Source of the DNA: Mycolicibacterium tusciae JS617
Lineage (GTDB): Bacteria; Actinomycetota; Actinomycetes; Mycobacteriales; Mycobacteriaceae
Length of the DNA stretch: 64,000 bases
Assembly (NCBI RefSeq): GCF_000243415.2
Contig: NZ_KI912270.1
Span: 2,356,001-2,420,000, forward strand
Direction: 5' to 3'
The notes beneath the pieces were generated by a model. The model made no database searches, was not told the DNA's origin, and saw nothing but the letters and a program-made list of their open reading frames with translations. How positions within the stretch are numbered: position 1 is the stretch's first letter; each line of letters begins with the position of its first letter. The translations under genes and the position numbers were made by a program. Shown here in pieces: positions 54,413 through 64,000 of the stretch.

Positions 54413-54957
54413 AAGAGAAGCTGCCCGGCGGGATTCTGCTTTCGACGGTCGAGCAGGTCGCCGGCTATATCCGGAAGGGCTCGCTGTGGCCCGCGACCTT
54501 CGGGCTCGCCTGCTGCGCGATCGAGATGATGGCGACGGCGGGTCCGCGCTTCGACATCTCGCGATTCGGCATGGAGCGATTCTCGGCGACACCACGGCAG
54601 GCCGACCTGATGATCGTCGCAGGTCGCGTGAGCCAGAAAATGGCGCCGGTGCTCCGCCAGATCTACGACCAGATGGCCGAGCCTAAATGGGTGCTGGCGA
54701 TGGGTGTGTGCGCCTCCTCAGGAGGCATGTTCAATAACTACGCGATCGTGCAGGGCGTCGACCACGTCGTCCCGGTCGACATCTACCTACCCGGATGCCC
54801 GCCTCGGCCCGAGATGCTGCTGCACGCAATCCTCAAGCTGCACGACAAGATTCAGGAGATGCCGCTCGGCGTTCACCGCGAGGAGGCGATCCGCGAAGCT
54901 GAGAAGGCCGCACTATCGGTCACACCGACCATCGAGCTCAAGGGTTTGCTGCGGTGA
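54403..54957 (+). CDS. nuoB: NADH-quinone oxidoreductase subunit B
   Basis: 184 residues. Holds the N2 [4Fe-4S] cluster with the tandem Cys in LACCAIEMM, then VCASSGGMF and YLPGCPPRP. Transfers electrons to quinone. The start overlaps nuoA. The stop TGA shares a base with the nuoC ATG. Confidence 0.98.
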   Translation: MGLEEKLPGGILLSTVEQVAGYIRKGSLWPATFGLACCAIEMMATAGPRFDISRFGMERFSATPRQADLMIVAGRVSQKMAPVLRQIYDQMAEPKWVLAMGVCASSGGMFNNYAIVQGVDHVVPVDIYLPGCPPRPEMLLHAILKLHDKIQEMPLGVHREEAIREAEKAALSVTPTIELKGLLR

Positions 54958-55676
54958 TGAGCCCCGGCGAAGAGCAAACAACCTCGACTGAGAACACTGG
55001 TCAGCAGGCAAATATCGAACCGCCCGAGGTCATCGGGGTACGCCGCGGCATGTTCGGGGCCAGTGGCTCCGGCGATACGTCGGGCTACGGCCGTCTGGTC
55101 CGTCCGGTCGCGCTGCCAGGCAGTTCACCACGCCCCTACGGCGGCTATTTCGACGAGGTCGTCGACACGCTGGCCGCGGTACTCGGCGAGGACGGCTACG
55201 CCGCGTCGATCGAGCGGGTGGTGGTCTTCCGCGACGAGCTGACGCTCGAAGTTCGGCGCGAGGAGCTACCCGCGGTGGCGCAAGCCCTGCGTGACGATCC
55301 CGGTCTGCGATTCGAGCTGTGCCTCGGAGTCAGCGGCGTGCACTATCCCGACGACAGCGGCCGTGAGCTGCACGCGGCGTACCCCCTGCTGTCGATCACC
55401 CACAACCGCCGGATCCGCGTGGAAGTCGCCACACCCGACGACGACCCGCACATCCCCTCGTTGTACGCGGTCTATCCGACCGTCGACTGGCACGAGCGCG
55501 AAACCTACGACTTCTTCGGCATCATCTTCGACGGCCATCCCGCCCTGACGCGTATCGAGATGCCCGATGACTGGGTAGGACACCCGCAACGCAAGGACTA
55601 CCCGTTGGGCGGTATCCCGGTCGAGTACCACGGCGCCGAGATCCCGCCGCCCGATCAGCGGAGGTCGTACAACTGA
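54957..55676 (+). CDS. nuoC: NADH-quinone oxidoreductase subunit C
   Basis: 239 residues. Peripheral-arm subunit with the conserved [19 protein letters not shown] and [13 protein letters not shown]. The N-terminal extension before RRGMFG is mycobacterium-like and low in conservation. Start ATG 54957 rather than GTG 54954; TGATG junctions on both sides. Confidence 0.97.
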   Translation: MSPGEEQTTSTENTGQQANIEPPEVIGVRRGMFGASGSGDTSGYGRLVRPVALPGSSPRPYGGYFDEVVDTLAAVLGEDGYAASIERVVVFRDELTLEVRREELPAVAQALRDDPGLRFELCLGVSGVHYPDDSGRELHAAYPLLSITHNRRIRVEVATPDDDPHIPSLYAVYPTVDWHERETYDFFGIIFDGHPALTRIEMPDDWVGHPQRKDYPLGGIPVEYHGAEIPPPDQRRSYN

Positions 55677-57028
55677 TGAGCACATCCCCCACCCCGCCCA
55701 ACCCTTCTAAATCGGGCGGTACCGAAACAGTTGTCGTCGTCGGCGGCCAGGACTGGGACCAGGTTGTCGAGGCCGCAAAGCAGAGCGCGGCTTCGCACGC
55801 CGGAGAACGCATCGTCGTCAACATGGGCCCGCAGCACCCGTCCACCCATGGAGTGCTGCGACTGATCCTCGAGATCGAAGGCGAGACGATCGTCGAGATC
55901 CGTTGTGGCATTGGGTATCTACACACCGGCATTGAGAAGAACCTCGAGTTCCGCACCTGGACGCAGGGTGTCACCTTCGTAACTCGGATGGACTACCTCT
56001 CACCGCTTTTCAACGAGACGGTGTACTGCCTCGGGGTGGAGAAGCTACTCGGCGTCACCGATGACATCCCCGAGCGCGCCAGCGTCATTCGCGTGATGAT
56101 GATGGAACTCAACCGGATTTCCTCACACCTGGTCGCCCTGGCCACCGGCGGCATGGAGCTGGGTTCCATGGGCGCGATGTTCTACGGGTTCCGCGAACGC
56201 GAGCAGATCCTGTCGATCTTCGAGACCATCACCGGGCTCCGGATGAACAATGCCTACATCCGGCCCGGCGGCGTGGCGATGGACCTGCCGGACGAGGCCA
56301 TCCCGGAGATCCGCGACATGCTCAAGCTGATGCCCAAGAGGCTCAAGGACCTCGAGGACCTGCTGAGCGAGAACTACATCTGGAAGGCGCGCACCCAGGG
56401 CATCGGCTATCTAGACCTGACGGGGTGCATGGCGCTGGGCATCACCGGCCCCTGCCTGCGCTCCACGGGCCTGCCCCACGACCTGCGTAAGTCGCAGCCC
56501 TACTGCGGGTATGAGACCTACGACTTCGACGTGATCACCGACGACGCCTGCGACTCGTATGGCCGCTACCTGATCAGGGTCAAGGAGATGCACGAGTCGT
56601 TGAAGATCATCGAGCAGTGCGTCGAACGCCTCGATGTGCCGACTCCCGGACCCGTGATGATCCAGGACAAGAAGTTGGCGTGGCCCGCCGATCTGAAACT
56701 CGGGCCCGACGGACTCGGCAACTCCCCCGAACACATCGCCAAGATCATGGGCCACTCGATGGAGGGGCTGATTCACCACTTCAAGCTCGTCACTGAGGGG
56801 ATCCGGGTCCCCGCGGGGCAGGTCTACGTCGCGGTCGAGTCGCCGCGCGGTGAACTCGGCGTGCACATGGTTTCCGACGGCGGCACCCGCCCGTACCGCG
56901 TGCACTACCGGGATCCTTCGTTCAACAACCTGCAGGCCGTGGCGGCGATGTGCGAGGGCGGCATGGTCGCCGACGCCATCACCGCGGTGGCTTCGATCGA
57001 CCCGGTAATGGGAGGCGTGGACAGGTGA
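55676..57028 (+). CDS. nuoD: NADH-quinone oxidoreductase subunit D
   Basis: 450 residues, the 49-kDa subunit that forms the quinone cavity with NuoB. Core motifs: [29 protein letters not shown] and the C-terminal DPVMGGVDR. An N-terminal extension of about 45 residues is typical of mycobacteria. Start TGATG with nuoC, stop overlaps nuoE. Confidence 0.98.
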   Translation: MSTSPTPPNPSKSGGTETVVVVGGQDWDQVVEAAKQSAASHAGERIVVNMGPQHPSTHGVLRLILEIEGETIVEIRCGIGYLHTGIEKNLEFRTWTQGVTFVTRMDYLSPLFNETVYCLGVEKLLGVTDDIPERASVIRVMMMELNRISSHLVALATGGMELGSMGAMFYGFREREQILSIFETITGLRMNNAYIRPGGVAMDLPDEAIPEIRDMLKLMPKRLKDLEDLLSENYIWKARTQGIGYLDLTGCMALGITGPCLRSTGLPHDLRKSQPYCGYETYDFDVITDDACDSYGRYLIRVKEMHESLKIIEQCVERLDVPTPGPVMIQDKKLAWPADLKLGPDGLGNSPEHIAKIMGHSMEGLIHHFKLVTEGIRVPAGQVYVAVESPRGELGVHMVSDGGTRPYRVHYRDPSFNNLQAVAAMCEGGMVADAITAVASIDPVMGGVDR

Positions 57029-57894
57029 CTGTGTTCCTCGAGCTTGGTCAGCGTCCCGATGAGCCCGGCCCACCGATCCGTGGCGCCAAGACATACCCGG
57101 CCGAGGTGACCGCGCGACTGACGGCCGACGCCGACAAGGTCATCGCCAAGTATCCGCACCCTCGCTCGGCATTGCTGCCGTTGCTGCACCTCGTCCAGTC
57201 CGAGGACGGATGTCTGACACCCGCAGGTATCGCGTTCTGCGCCAAGAAGTTGGGGCTGACCGACGCCGAAGTGACAGCGGTCGCCACGTTCTACTCGATG
57301 TACCGCCGCACACCGACCGGTGAATACCTGGTCGGCGTGTGCACCAACACACTCTGCGCAATCATGGGTGGAGATGCGATTCTCGAAGCGCTGCAAGATC
57401 ATCTGGGCGTTCACGCCGGCGAGACAACCGAGGATGGCCGGGTCACTCTCGAGCATATTGAGTGCAACGCCGCATGCGACTACGCGCCGGTAGTGATGGT
57501 CAACTGGGAGTTTTTCGACAACCAGACACCGTCGTCGGCCCGCGACCTCGTCGACGGATTGCGCGAGGGCCAACCGCCCATCCCGACCCGCGGCGCGCCG
57601 CTGTGCACTTTCAAGGAGACCGCGAGAGTCCTTGCAGGCCTCCCGGATCCGGAAGCGGCAGCCGCGCAGACCCCGACCGGGGACGCCACCCTCGCCGGAT
57701 TGCGGATCGCCAAGGAGCGCGGCATGGAGGCACCGGCGGCCGACGCAGTGACGGATTCGCACAGCGGCCCCGACGACGAGAAGGTCGCCGCCGAGGCGAC
57801 CAAGAACCAACCCGCACCGGGTCCGTCGGCGAACATACCGGCAGAGCCGAAGGAACCCGAAACCGACCCGAAGGCAACGGATTCGAACACATGA
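57025..57894 (+). CDS. nuoE: NADH-quinone oxidoreductase subunit E
   Basis: 289 residues, GTG start at 57025. The [2Fe-2S] thioredoxin-like core has [10 protein letters not shown] and the second pair in [11 protein letters not shown]-terminal tail of about 60 residues rich in Ala, Glu and Pro follows, which is longer than the E. coli subunit. It works with NuoF to accept electrons from NADH. ATG of nuoF overlaps its stop by 3 bases. Confidence 0.97.
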   Translation: MTVFLELGQRPDEPGPPIRGAKTYPAEVTARLTADADKVIAKYPHPRSALLPLLHLVQSEDGCLTPAGIAFCAKKLGLTDAEVTAVATFYSMYRRTPTGEYLVGVCTNTLCAIMGGDAILEALQDHLGVHAGETTEDGRVTLEHIECNAACDYAPVVMVNWEFFDNQTPSSARDLVDGLREGQPPIPTRGAPLCTFKETARVLAGLPDPEAAAAQTPTGDATLAGLRIAKERGMEAPAADAVTDSHSGPDDEKVAAEATKNQPAPGPSANIPAEPKEPETDPKATDSNT

Positions 57895-59207
57895 CGCCAC
57901 TAACGCCCGTGTTGAGCCGGTTCTGGGACGAGCCGGAGCCCTGGTCGATGGAGACCTACCGTCGTCATGACGGCTACGTCGCGCTCGAACGCGCGCTCGC
58001 CATGGACCCCGACGACCTGATCGCGACCGTGAAGGATTCGGGTCTGCGCGGGCGCGGTGGTGCAGGCTTCCCGACAGGTACCAAGTGGTCGTTCATTCCG
58101 CAGGACGACACCGGCGCCGGCGCCAAGCCGCACTACCTCGTCGTCAACGCCGACGAGTCCGAGCCCGGTACTTGTAAAGACATTCCGTTGATGCTGACCA
58201 CCCCGCACTTTCTGGTGGAGGGTGTCATCATCGCCGCGTATGCGATCCGGGCGCACCATGCGTTCATCTACGTCCGCGGCGAGGTGTTGCCGGTGCTGCG
58301 GCGGCTGCAGGCGGCGGTCGCCGAGGCATACGACGCGGGCTATCTGGGCACCGACATTCTGGGCTCGGGCTTCGACCTGGAACTGATCGTGCATGCCGGC
58401 GCGGGCGCCTACATCTGCGGTGAGGAGACGGCGCTGCTGGACTCCCTGGAAGGCCGTCGCGGACAGCCGCGCCTACGCCCGCCGTTTCCCGCAGTCGCCG
58501 GCCTGTACGCCTCTCCGACGGTGGTCAACAATGTCGAATCCATCGCCAGCGTGCCACCCGTGCTGCTCAACGGTGTGGACTGGTTCCGGTCGATGGGCAC
58601 GGAAAAATCACCCGGCTTCACGCTGTATTCGCTGTCGGGTCACGTCACCACGCCCGGACAGTACGAGGCGCCACTGGGCATCACGATGCGCGAACTGCTC
58701 GATTATTCCGGCGGAATCAGGGCCGGCCACAAGCTGAAGTTCTGGACGCCCGGCGGCTCGTCCACACCGCTTCTGACCGACGAACACCTCGACGTGCCAT
58801 TGGATTACGAAGGCATGGCGGGGGTCGGAACAATGCTCGGCACCAAGGCACTGCAGGTGTTCGACGAAACTACCTGTGTGGTCCGCGCGGTGCGCCGTTG
58901 GACGCAGTTCTACGCACATGAATCGTGCGGTAAGTGCACACCGTGCCGGGAAGGCACGTACTGGTTGGCGCAGATCTACGCGCGCCTGGAGACCGGAGCG
59001 GGCACCGAGGCCGACATCGACAAGCTGCTCGACATCGCCGACAACATCAACGGAAAGTCGTTCTGTGCGTTGGGTGACGGTGCGGCCGCACCGATCCTGT
59101 CGTCGATCAAGTTCTTCCGCGACGAGTACTACGAGCACCTGGCGGGCGGCTGCCCGTTCGATCCGCACGCGTCGACTCTGATGGCAACAGAAGGGGTGGG
59201 GGTCTAG
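57891..59207 (+). CDS. nuoF: NADH-quinone oxidoreductase subunit F
   Basis: 438 residues. Binds NADH, FMN and a [4Fe-4S] cluster. FMN/NADH motif GLRGRGGAGFPTGTKWSF and the cluster motif ESCGKCTPCREGT with a distal Cys in GKSFCALGD. Starts at ATG 57891 in the nuoE stop and ends directly before the nuoG ATG. Confidence 0.98.
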   Translation: MTPLTPVLSRFWDEPEPWSMETYRRHDGYVALERALAMDPDDLIATVKDSGLRGRGGAGFPTGTKWSFIPQDDTGAGAKPHYLVVNADESEPGTCKDIPLMLTTPHFLVEGVIIAAYAIRAHHAFIYVRGEVLPVLRRLQAAVAEAYDAGYLGTDILGSGFDLELIVHAGAGAYICGEETALLDSLEGRRGQPRLRPPFPAVAGLYASPTVVNNVESIASVPPVLLNGVDWFRSMGTEKSPGFTLYSLSGHVTTPGQYEAPLGITMRELLDYSGGIRAGHKLKFWTPGGSSTPLLTDEHLDVPLDYEGMAGVGTMLGTKALQVFDETTCVVRAVRRWTQFYAHESCGKCTPCREGTYWLAQIYARLETGAGTEADIDKLLDIADNINGKSFCALGDGAAAPILSSIKFFRDEYYEHLAGGCPFDPHASTLMATEGVGV

Positions 59208-61595
59208 ATGACGGTGACCGAACCGGCCCACGACGCCCCGCCCGTCGAGATGGTGAACCTCACCATCGACGGTGCCGAGGTGAGTGTGCCCAAGGGCACC
59301 TTGGTGATTCGGGCTGCCGAACTGATCGGCATCCAGATCCCGAGGTTCTGTGACCACCCGCTGCTCGATCCCGTGGGCGCCTGCAGGCAGTGTCTGGTCG
59401 AGGTCGAGGGGCAACGCAAGCCCATGGCCTCGTGCACCATCACCTGCACACCGGACATGGTGGTGCGCACGCAGATGACGTCGGAGTCTGCGGACAAGGC
59501 CCAGCAGGGAGTAATGGAACTGCTGCTGATCAACCATCCCCTCGACTGCCCGGTGTGTGACAAAGGCGGTGAATGCCCGCTGCAGAACCAGGCGATGTCC
59601 AACGGCCGCCCCGAGACTCGGTTCGAAGACGTCAAGCGAACGTTCCCCAAACCGATCAACATCTCATCCGAAGTGCTGCTGGATCGGGAACGCTGCGTGC
59701 TGTGCGCGCGATGCACCAGGTTCTCCGAGCAAATCGCCGGCGACCCGTTCATCGAACTGCTCGAACGCGGTGCGCTGCAACAGGTGGGCATCGCGCCCGG
59801 CGAGCCGTTCCAGTCGTACTACTCCGGAAACACGGTGCAGATATGCCCGGTCGGCGCGCTCACCGGCGCGGCCTACCGGTTCCGCGCTCGCCCGTTCGAC
59901 CTGGTGTCCAGCCCCAGCGTGTGCGAACACTGCTCGTCGGGGTGCGCCCAGCGCACCGACCACCGCCGCGGAAAAGTCATGCGCCGATTGGCCGGTGACG
60001 ACCCGGAGGTCAACGAGGAGTGGAACTGCGACAAGGGACGCTGGGCGTTCAACTACACGACCCAGGGTGACCGCATCACCACTCCCCTGGTCCGTGAGAA
60101 GGGCGAGCTGCGACCGGCCTCGTGGTCGGAAGCCATCAACGTGGCGTGTACCGCACTCGCCGCCGCACGCGGTAACGCGGGGGTGCTGGTCGGCGGACGG
60201 CTGACCGTTGAGGACGCGTACGCGTACTCGAAGTTCGCCCGAATGGTGTTGGACACCAATGACATCGACTTCCGTGCCCGCGCCCACAGCGCCGAGGAGG
60301 CCGATTTCCTGGCCGCGCACATCGCGGGCCAGCCGATGACGGTGACCTACGCCGACCTCGAAAACGCGCCCGCTGTGCTGCTGGCCGGGCTGGAGCCCGA
60401 AGAGGAATCGCCGATCGTGTTCCTGCGGTTGCGTAAGGCGGTCCGCAAGAACGGACTTGTTGTGAAGGCGATCGCGCCGTTCGCCACGCGATCGCTTGGC
60501 AAGATGCGCGGTGAACTGATTGCGACGGTCCCCGGCGGTGAGGGCGCGGCACTTGACGCTCTGACCGATGACGCACAGCTGAAGCTTCCGGGTGCCGTCA
60601 TCCTGGTCGGCGAGCGCCTGGCAACCTCGCCCGGAGCGCTTTCTGCCGCAGCCAGATTGGCCGCCGCGACCGGCGCCCGACTGGCATGGATACCCAGACG
60701 GGCCGGTGAGCGCGGTGCGCTGGAGGCGGGGGCACTGCCCGGTCTGCTGCCCGGTGGTCGACCGGTCAGCGATGTCACTGCCCGCGAACAGACCGCCAAC
60801 GGATGGCATGTCGGTGAGCTGCCGAGCACGCCCGGACGCGACACCGCCGGCATCATCACCGCGGCCCGCAAGGGCGAGTTGGGCGCGCTGCTGGTTGGCG
60901 GCGTCGAATTGGCCGACCTCCCCGATCCGGATGCGGCCCTGGCGGCGATCGACGCCGCACCGTTCGTGCTGAGCCTCGAGCTGCGGGAGAGCGCGGTCAC
61001 CGAACGCGCGGACGTGGTCTTCCCGGTGGCCCCAGTCGTGGAGAAGGGCGGTGCGTTTGTCAACTGGGAGGGCCGGATTCGCCCGTTCGAGCCGGCGCTG
61101 CAGACCAACGCCACCCCCGATCGGCGGGTCCTGCAGTTCCTCGCCGACGAGCTCGGTGTCGACCTGAACCTGCCGACGGCGCTTGCCGCGGGTGAGGAGA
61201 TGGCGCAGCTGGGACTGTGGTCGGGTCAACGGTCAGGCGGGCCATCGGTGTCGCCGTCGCAGCCCGAGAAGCCCGACACGGGCCACGCGGTGCTGGCCGG
61301 CTGGCGCATGCTGCTCGACGACGGACGCCTGCAGGACGGCGAACCACACCTGGCCGGCACCGCCCGGCAACCGGTCACCCGGATGTCAGCGGTCACCGCG
61401 AGCGAGATCGGCGCTGCGGACGACGATCTGGTGACCGTGCGTACAGAACGCGGCGAGATTACGCTGCCCCTGCTGATCACCGACATGCCCGACGGCACCG
61501 TGTGGCTGCCGATGAACTCACCCCAGTCGGCGGTATACCGGCAGCTCGGTGTGACGACAGGAACCGTCGTGTCGATCGGGCGGGCCTCGATATGA
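59208..61595 (+). CDS. nuoG: NADH-quinone oxidoreductase subunit G
   Basis: 795 residues. Ferredoxin-like N-terminus with Fe-S motifs ([20 protein letters not shown]), a Cys/His cluster ([15 protein letters not shown]), [17 protein letters not shown] and the additional N7-like CEHCSSGC, then a molybdopterin-oxidoreductase-like body without the cofactor. Carries the electron chain from NuoF to NuoI. Stop overlaps nuoH. Confidence 0.98.
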   Translation: MTVTEPAHDAPPVEMVNLTIDGAEVSVPKGTLVIRAAELIGIQIPRFCDHPLLDPVGACRQCLVEVEGQRKPMASCTITCTPDMVVRTQMTSESADKAQQGVMELLLINHPLDCPVCDKGGECPLQNQAMSNGRPETRFEDVKRTFPKPINISSEVLLDRERCVLCARCTRFSEQIAGDPFIELLERGALQQVGIAPGEPFQSYYSGNTVQICPVGALTGAAYRFRARPFDLVSSPSVCEHCSSGCAQRTDHRRGKVMRRLAGDDPEVNEEWNCDKGRWAFNYTTQGDRITTPLVREKGELRPASWSEAINVACTALAAARGNAGVLVGGRLTVEDAYAYSKFARMVLDTNDIDFRARAHSAEEADFLAAHIAGQPMTVTYADLENAPAVLLAGLEPEEESPIVFLRLRKAVRKNGLVVKAIAPFATRSLGKMRGELIATVPGGEGAALDALTDDAQLKLPGAVILVGERLATSPGALSAAARLAAATGARLAWIPRRAGERGALEAGALPGLLPGGRPVSDVTAREQTANGWHVGELPSTPGRDTAGIITAARKGELGALLVGGVELADLPDPDAALAAIDAAPFVLSLELRESAVTERADVVFPVAPVVEKGGAFVNWEGRIRPFEPALQTNATPDRRVLQFLADELGVDLNLPTALAAGEEMAQLGLWSGQRSGGPSVSPSQPEKPDTGHAVLAGWRMLLDDGRLQDGEPHLAGTARQPVTRMSAVTASEIGAADDDLVTVRTERGEITLPLLITDMPDGTVWLPMNSPQSAVYRQLGVTTGTVVSIGRASI

Positions 61596-62860
61596 CCTAC
61601 CCCGACCCCACGCTCTTCGGGCACGACCCGTGGTGGCTGATCCTGATGAAGGCCCTGGGAATCTTCGTCTTCCTGATGCTGTCCTTGTTGGTGGCGATCC
61701 TGCTCGAGCGCAAGATTCTCGGCTACATGCAGATGCGCCCGGGGCCGAACCGCGTCGGACCGTGGGGACTGCTGCAATCACTGGTCGACGGCGTCAAGCT
61801 GGCGCTCAAAGAGGGCCTCATCCCCGCCGGTGTGGACAAGTTCATCTACCTTGCGGCGCCGGTCATCTCCGTGGTTCCCGCGTTCATCGCGTTCTCCGTG
61901 ATCCCGATGGGCGGCGAGGTGTCGATCTTCGGCCACCGAACCGCGCTGCAGCTGACCGACATGCCGATGGCGGTGCTGTTCGTTCTCGCCGCGACTTCGA
62001 TCGGGGTGTACGGAATCGTATTGGCGGGCTGGGCTTCCGGTTCCACCTATCCCCTGTTGGGTGGTATTCGGTCGAGCGCGCAGGTGATCTCCTACGAGGT
62101 CGCCATGGCCCTGTCGTTTGTCGCGGTCTTCATCTACGCGGGCACGATGTCGACCTCGGGCATCGTCGCCGCACAGCAGGGTCTATGGTTCATCTTCCCG
62201 TTGCTGCCGTCGTTCTTCATCTATCTGATTTCGATGGTCGGCGAAACCAACCGCGCGCCTTTCGATCTGCCCGAAGCCGAAGGTGAGCTGGTCGGCGGGT
62301 TCCACACCGAGTACTCGTCGATCAAGTTCGCGATGTTCATGCTCGCCGAATACGTCAACATGTTCACGGTGGCGGCGTTGGCGACGACGTTGTTCTTCGG
62401 CGGGTGGCACGCTCCGTGGCCGATCAACATGTGGGACGGCGCCAACACCGGCTGGTGGCCGCTGCTGTGGTTCGTCGCCAAGGTGTGGGGCTTCATGTTC
62501 GTCTTCTTCTGGCTGCGCGGCACGTTGCCCCGGATGCGCTACGACCAGTTCATGGCGCTGGGCTGGAAGGTCCTGATTCCGGTATCGCTGGTCTGGATCG
62601 TGATCGTGTCGTCCGTCCGCGGCCTGCGTAACCAGGGCTGGAACCAACTCACCACGGGACTGATCACCGTGGGAGCCGTGATCGCACTGCTGCTGTTGTT
62701 CGCCCTGTGGAGAACGGTGCGCACCAGAAACATTCGGAAGATCCCCGAGCCGGTGCTGGAGCCGGGCATATACCCGGTGCCACCCATGCCCACGAAAGTC
62801 ACGGCTGCACGGGAGATGGCCTCGACGCAGATGACTTCAAAGGAGAAAACGGATGCCTAA
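61592..62860 (+). CDS. nuoH: NADH-quinone oxidoreductase subunit H
   Basis: 422 residues with eight or so helices. Quinone-pocket motifs: [19 protein letters not shown] and [20 protein letters not shown]. The C-terminal hydrophilic tail ([20 protein letters not shown]) is a mycobacterial feature. ATG 61592 inside the nuoG stop; overlaps nuoI by 8 bases. Confidence 0.98.
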   Translation: MTYPDPTLFGHDPWWLILMKALGIFVFLMLSLLVAILLERKILGYMQMRPGPNRVGPWGLLQSLVDGVKLALKEGLIPAGVDKFIYLAAPVISVVPAFIAFSVIPMGGEVSIFGHRTALQLTDMPMAVLFVLAATSIGVYGIVLAGWASGSTYPLLGGIRSSAQVISYEVAMALSFVAVFIYAGTMSTSGIVAAQQGLWFIFPLLPSFFIYLISMVGETNRAPFDLPEAEGELVGGFHTEYSSIKFAMFMLAEYVNMFTVAALATTLFFGGWHAPWPINMWDGANTGWWPLLWFVAKVWGFMFVFFWLRGTLPRMRYDQFMALGWKVLIPVSLVWIVIVSSVRGLRNQGWNQLTTGLITVGAVIALLLLFALWRTVRTRNIRKIPEPVLEPGIYPVPPMPTKVTAAREMASTQMTSKEKTDA

Positions 62861-63377
62861 GTTCCTCGACGCGATCGCCGGTTTCGGCGTCACGTTCAGC
62901 ACCATGTTCAAGAAGCGAATCACCGAGGAGTACCCGGAAAAGCCCGGCCCCGTGGCCAAGCGCTACCACGGCAGGCACCAACTCAACCGCTACGACGACG
63001 GCCTGGAGAAGTGCATCGGCTGCGAGTTGTGCGCATGGGCCTGCCCGGCGGACGCCATCTTCGTCGAGGGCGCGGACAACACCGAAGACGAACGATTCTC
63101 TCCCGGTGAGCGTTATGGCCAGGTCTACCAGATCAACTACCTCCGCTGCATCGGGTGCGGCTTGTGCATCGAGGCGTGCCCGACCCGGGCTCTGACGATG
63201 ACCAACGAGTACGAGATGGCCGACGACAATCGCGCCGACTTGATCTGGGGCAAGGACAAACTGCTCGCCCCGCTGAAGTCCGGCATGCTGCCCCCACCGC
63301 ATCCGATGCAACCGGGGAGCACCGACGAGGACTACTACCGCGGCAACATCAAGCCTGTGACCGAGGACGCCACGTGA
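62853..63377 (+). CDS. nuoI: NADH-quinone oxidoreductase subunit I
   Basis: 174 residues. Two [4Fe-4S] ferredoxin motifs, [12 protein letters not shown] and [12 protein letters not shown], complete. Bridges the peripheral arm to NuoB. The N-terminal amphipathic stretch ([20 protein letters not shown]) docks to the membrane. Stop overlaps the nuoJ GTG. Confidence 0.98.
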   Translation: MPKFLDAIAGFGVTFSTMFKKRITEEYPEKPGPVAKRYHGRHQLNRYDDGLEKCIGCELCAWACPADAIFVEGADNTEDERFSPGERYGQVYQINYLRCIGCGLCIEACPTRALTMTNEYEMADDNRADLIWGKDKLLAPLKSGMLPPPHPMQPGSTDEDYYRGNIKPVTEDAT

Positions 63378-64000
63378 CGCTGGAGTTCTTCGCGTCAGCC
63401 GCCGCTGACGTAGCCGGCCACACCTCCACCACAGAAGCCGTGTTGTTCTGGGTGCTGGGCACCGTCGCGGTCGCCGGAGCGGTGGGCGTCGTCGCCGCAC
63501 CGAAAGCGGTGTACTCGGCGATGTTCCTGGCCACCACGATGATCGTTCTTGCGGTCTTCTACATCGCGCAGGACGCGCTGTTCCTCGGCGTCGTGCAAAT
63601 TGTGGTCTACACCGGCGCGGTGATGATGTTGTTCCTGTTCGTGCTCATGCTCGTCGGCGTCGACACCTCGGAGTCACTGGTCGAAACCATTCGGGGACAA
63701 CGCATCGCGGCCATCGCGATCGGCGTCGGTTTCGGCGTCCTGCTCATCGCCGGGATCGGCAGTGTCTCGGTGGGCGGATTCGTCGGGCTGGAGCAAGCCA
63801 ATGCCGGCGGCAATATCCAGGGCCTGGCCGTCCTCATCTTCACCGAATACCTGTGGGCCTTCGAGTTGACCGGCGCGCTGTTGATCACCGCAGCCCTCGG
63901 CGCAATGGTGCTGGCCCACCGCGAACGCTTCGAACGCCGCAAGACCCAGCGCGAGTTGTCCGAGGAACGCTTCCAACCGGGCGGATACCCGACGACCTTG
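63374..64000 (+). CDS. nuoJ: NADH-quinone oxidoreductase subunit J, 3' end outside window
   Basis: GTG 63374 within the nuoI stop (GTGA). 209 codons are present and still open at the window edge. Five helices, including the conserved [20 protein letters not shown] with its pi-bulge region. Membrane-arm proton-transfer subunit. The hydrophilic end ([18 protein letters not shown]) is reached, so the stop should be close by. Confidence 0.95.
   Translation, partial: MTLEFFASAAADVAGHTSTTEAVLFWVLGTVAVAGAVGVVAAPKAVYSAMFLATTMIVLAVFYIAQDALFLGVVQIVVYTGAVMMLFLFVLMLVGVDTSESLVETIRGQRIAAIAIGVGFGVLLIAGIGSVSVGGFVGLEQANAGGNIQGLAVLIFTEYLWAFELTGALLITAALGAMVLAHRERFERRKTQRELSEERFQPGGYPTTL

Noticed and set aside
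57462..57890. N-terminal extension of the nuoF frame back into nuoE
   Set aside because: The Arg/Gly-rich codons are out-of-frame nuoE; ATG 57891 matches the subunit start.
59664..61229. 521-residue minus-strand frame
   Set aside because: Antisense shadow of nuoG; no family-like motif.

Overview
The window looks like the chromosome of a mycobacterium, probably a fast-growing environmental (Mycolicibacterium-type) species. The DNA is GC-rich and carries an antigen 85 mycolyltransferase, many FadE-type acyl-CoA dehydrogenases, an F420 (deazaflavin)-type oxidoreductase and a WS/DGAT acyltransferase. It also has the gene order smpB-ftsX-ftsE-(Pro-rich)-mscS-prfB-fprA, then hisN...fadE24-fadE23...orphan receiver-nuoA-J, which matches the order around Rv3100c-Rv3158 in M. 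tuberculosis as I remember it.
1-7396 is the right end of an integrated island that continues past the left window edge. It sits against the 3' end of ssrA (tmRNA). Integrase and an XRE regulator read rightward. Xis, a primase/helicase and a small gene read leftward. The layout recalls phage satellites (PICI/SaPI) and the phiRv prophages. The primase gene is split by an IS21-family element (1172-3817, 5-bp target duplication GCGAC), and the element's istA is itself frameshifted. Just downstream of the primase are two inverted arrays of a GTGTAC hexamer at 9-bp pitch, a candidate replication origin.
7397-18269 holds ssrA, a dicarboxylate/amino-acid symporter, a mycothiol-dependent isomerase-like protein, an acyl-CoA dehydrogenase pair, accessory genes, a thioesterase, an SGNH hydrolase and an S9 peptidase. 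18320-24626 holds a MerR regulator and then a leftward operon: MMPL exporter, type III polyketide synthase, ICMT-like methyltransferase, FAD oxidoreductase. A divergent TetR gene and three related palindromes control its start. The order PKS-methyltransferase-flavoprotein matches the srsABC/agq phenolic-lipid operons of other actinobacteria. This is my best candidate for an uncharacterised system: a phenolic lipid/quinone made and exported from one locus.
24639-41603 is mostly conserved core: a GGDEF-EAL protein, an EamA transporter, smpB/ftsX/ftsE/mscS/prfB/fprA, hisN, a WS/DGAT gene, fadE24/fadE23 behind a tandem operator, a YhdH-like reductase and antigen 85. 41884-51788 is a catabolic region. 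It contains a TetR, a group D flavin monooxygenase, an F420-type reductase and a tightly overlapped eight-gene operon (homogentisate dioxygenase-like, alpha/beta hydrolase, CoA transferase, HMG-CoA-lyase-like, TetR, acyl-CoA dehydrogenase, APH-like kinase, DUF6285). After a methyltransferase pseudogene and three small genes, nuoA-nuoJ (complex I) runs off the right edge.
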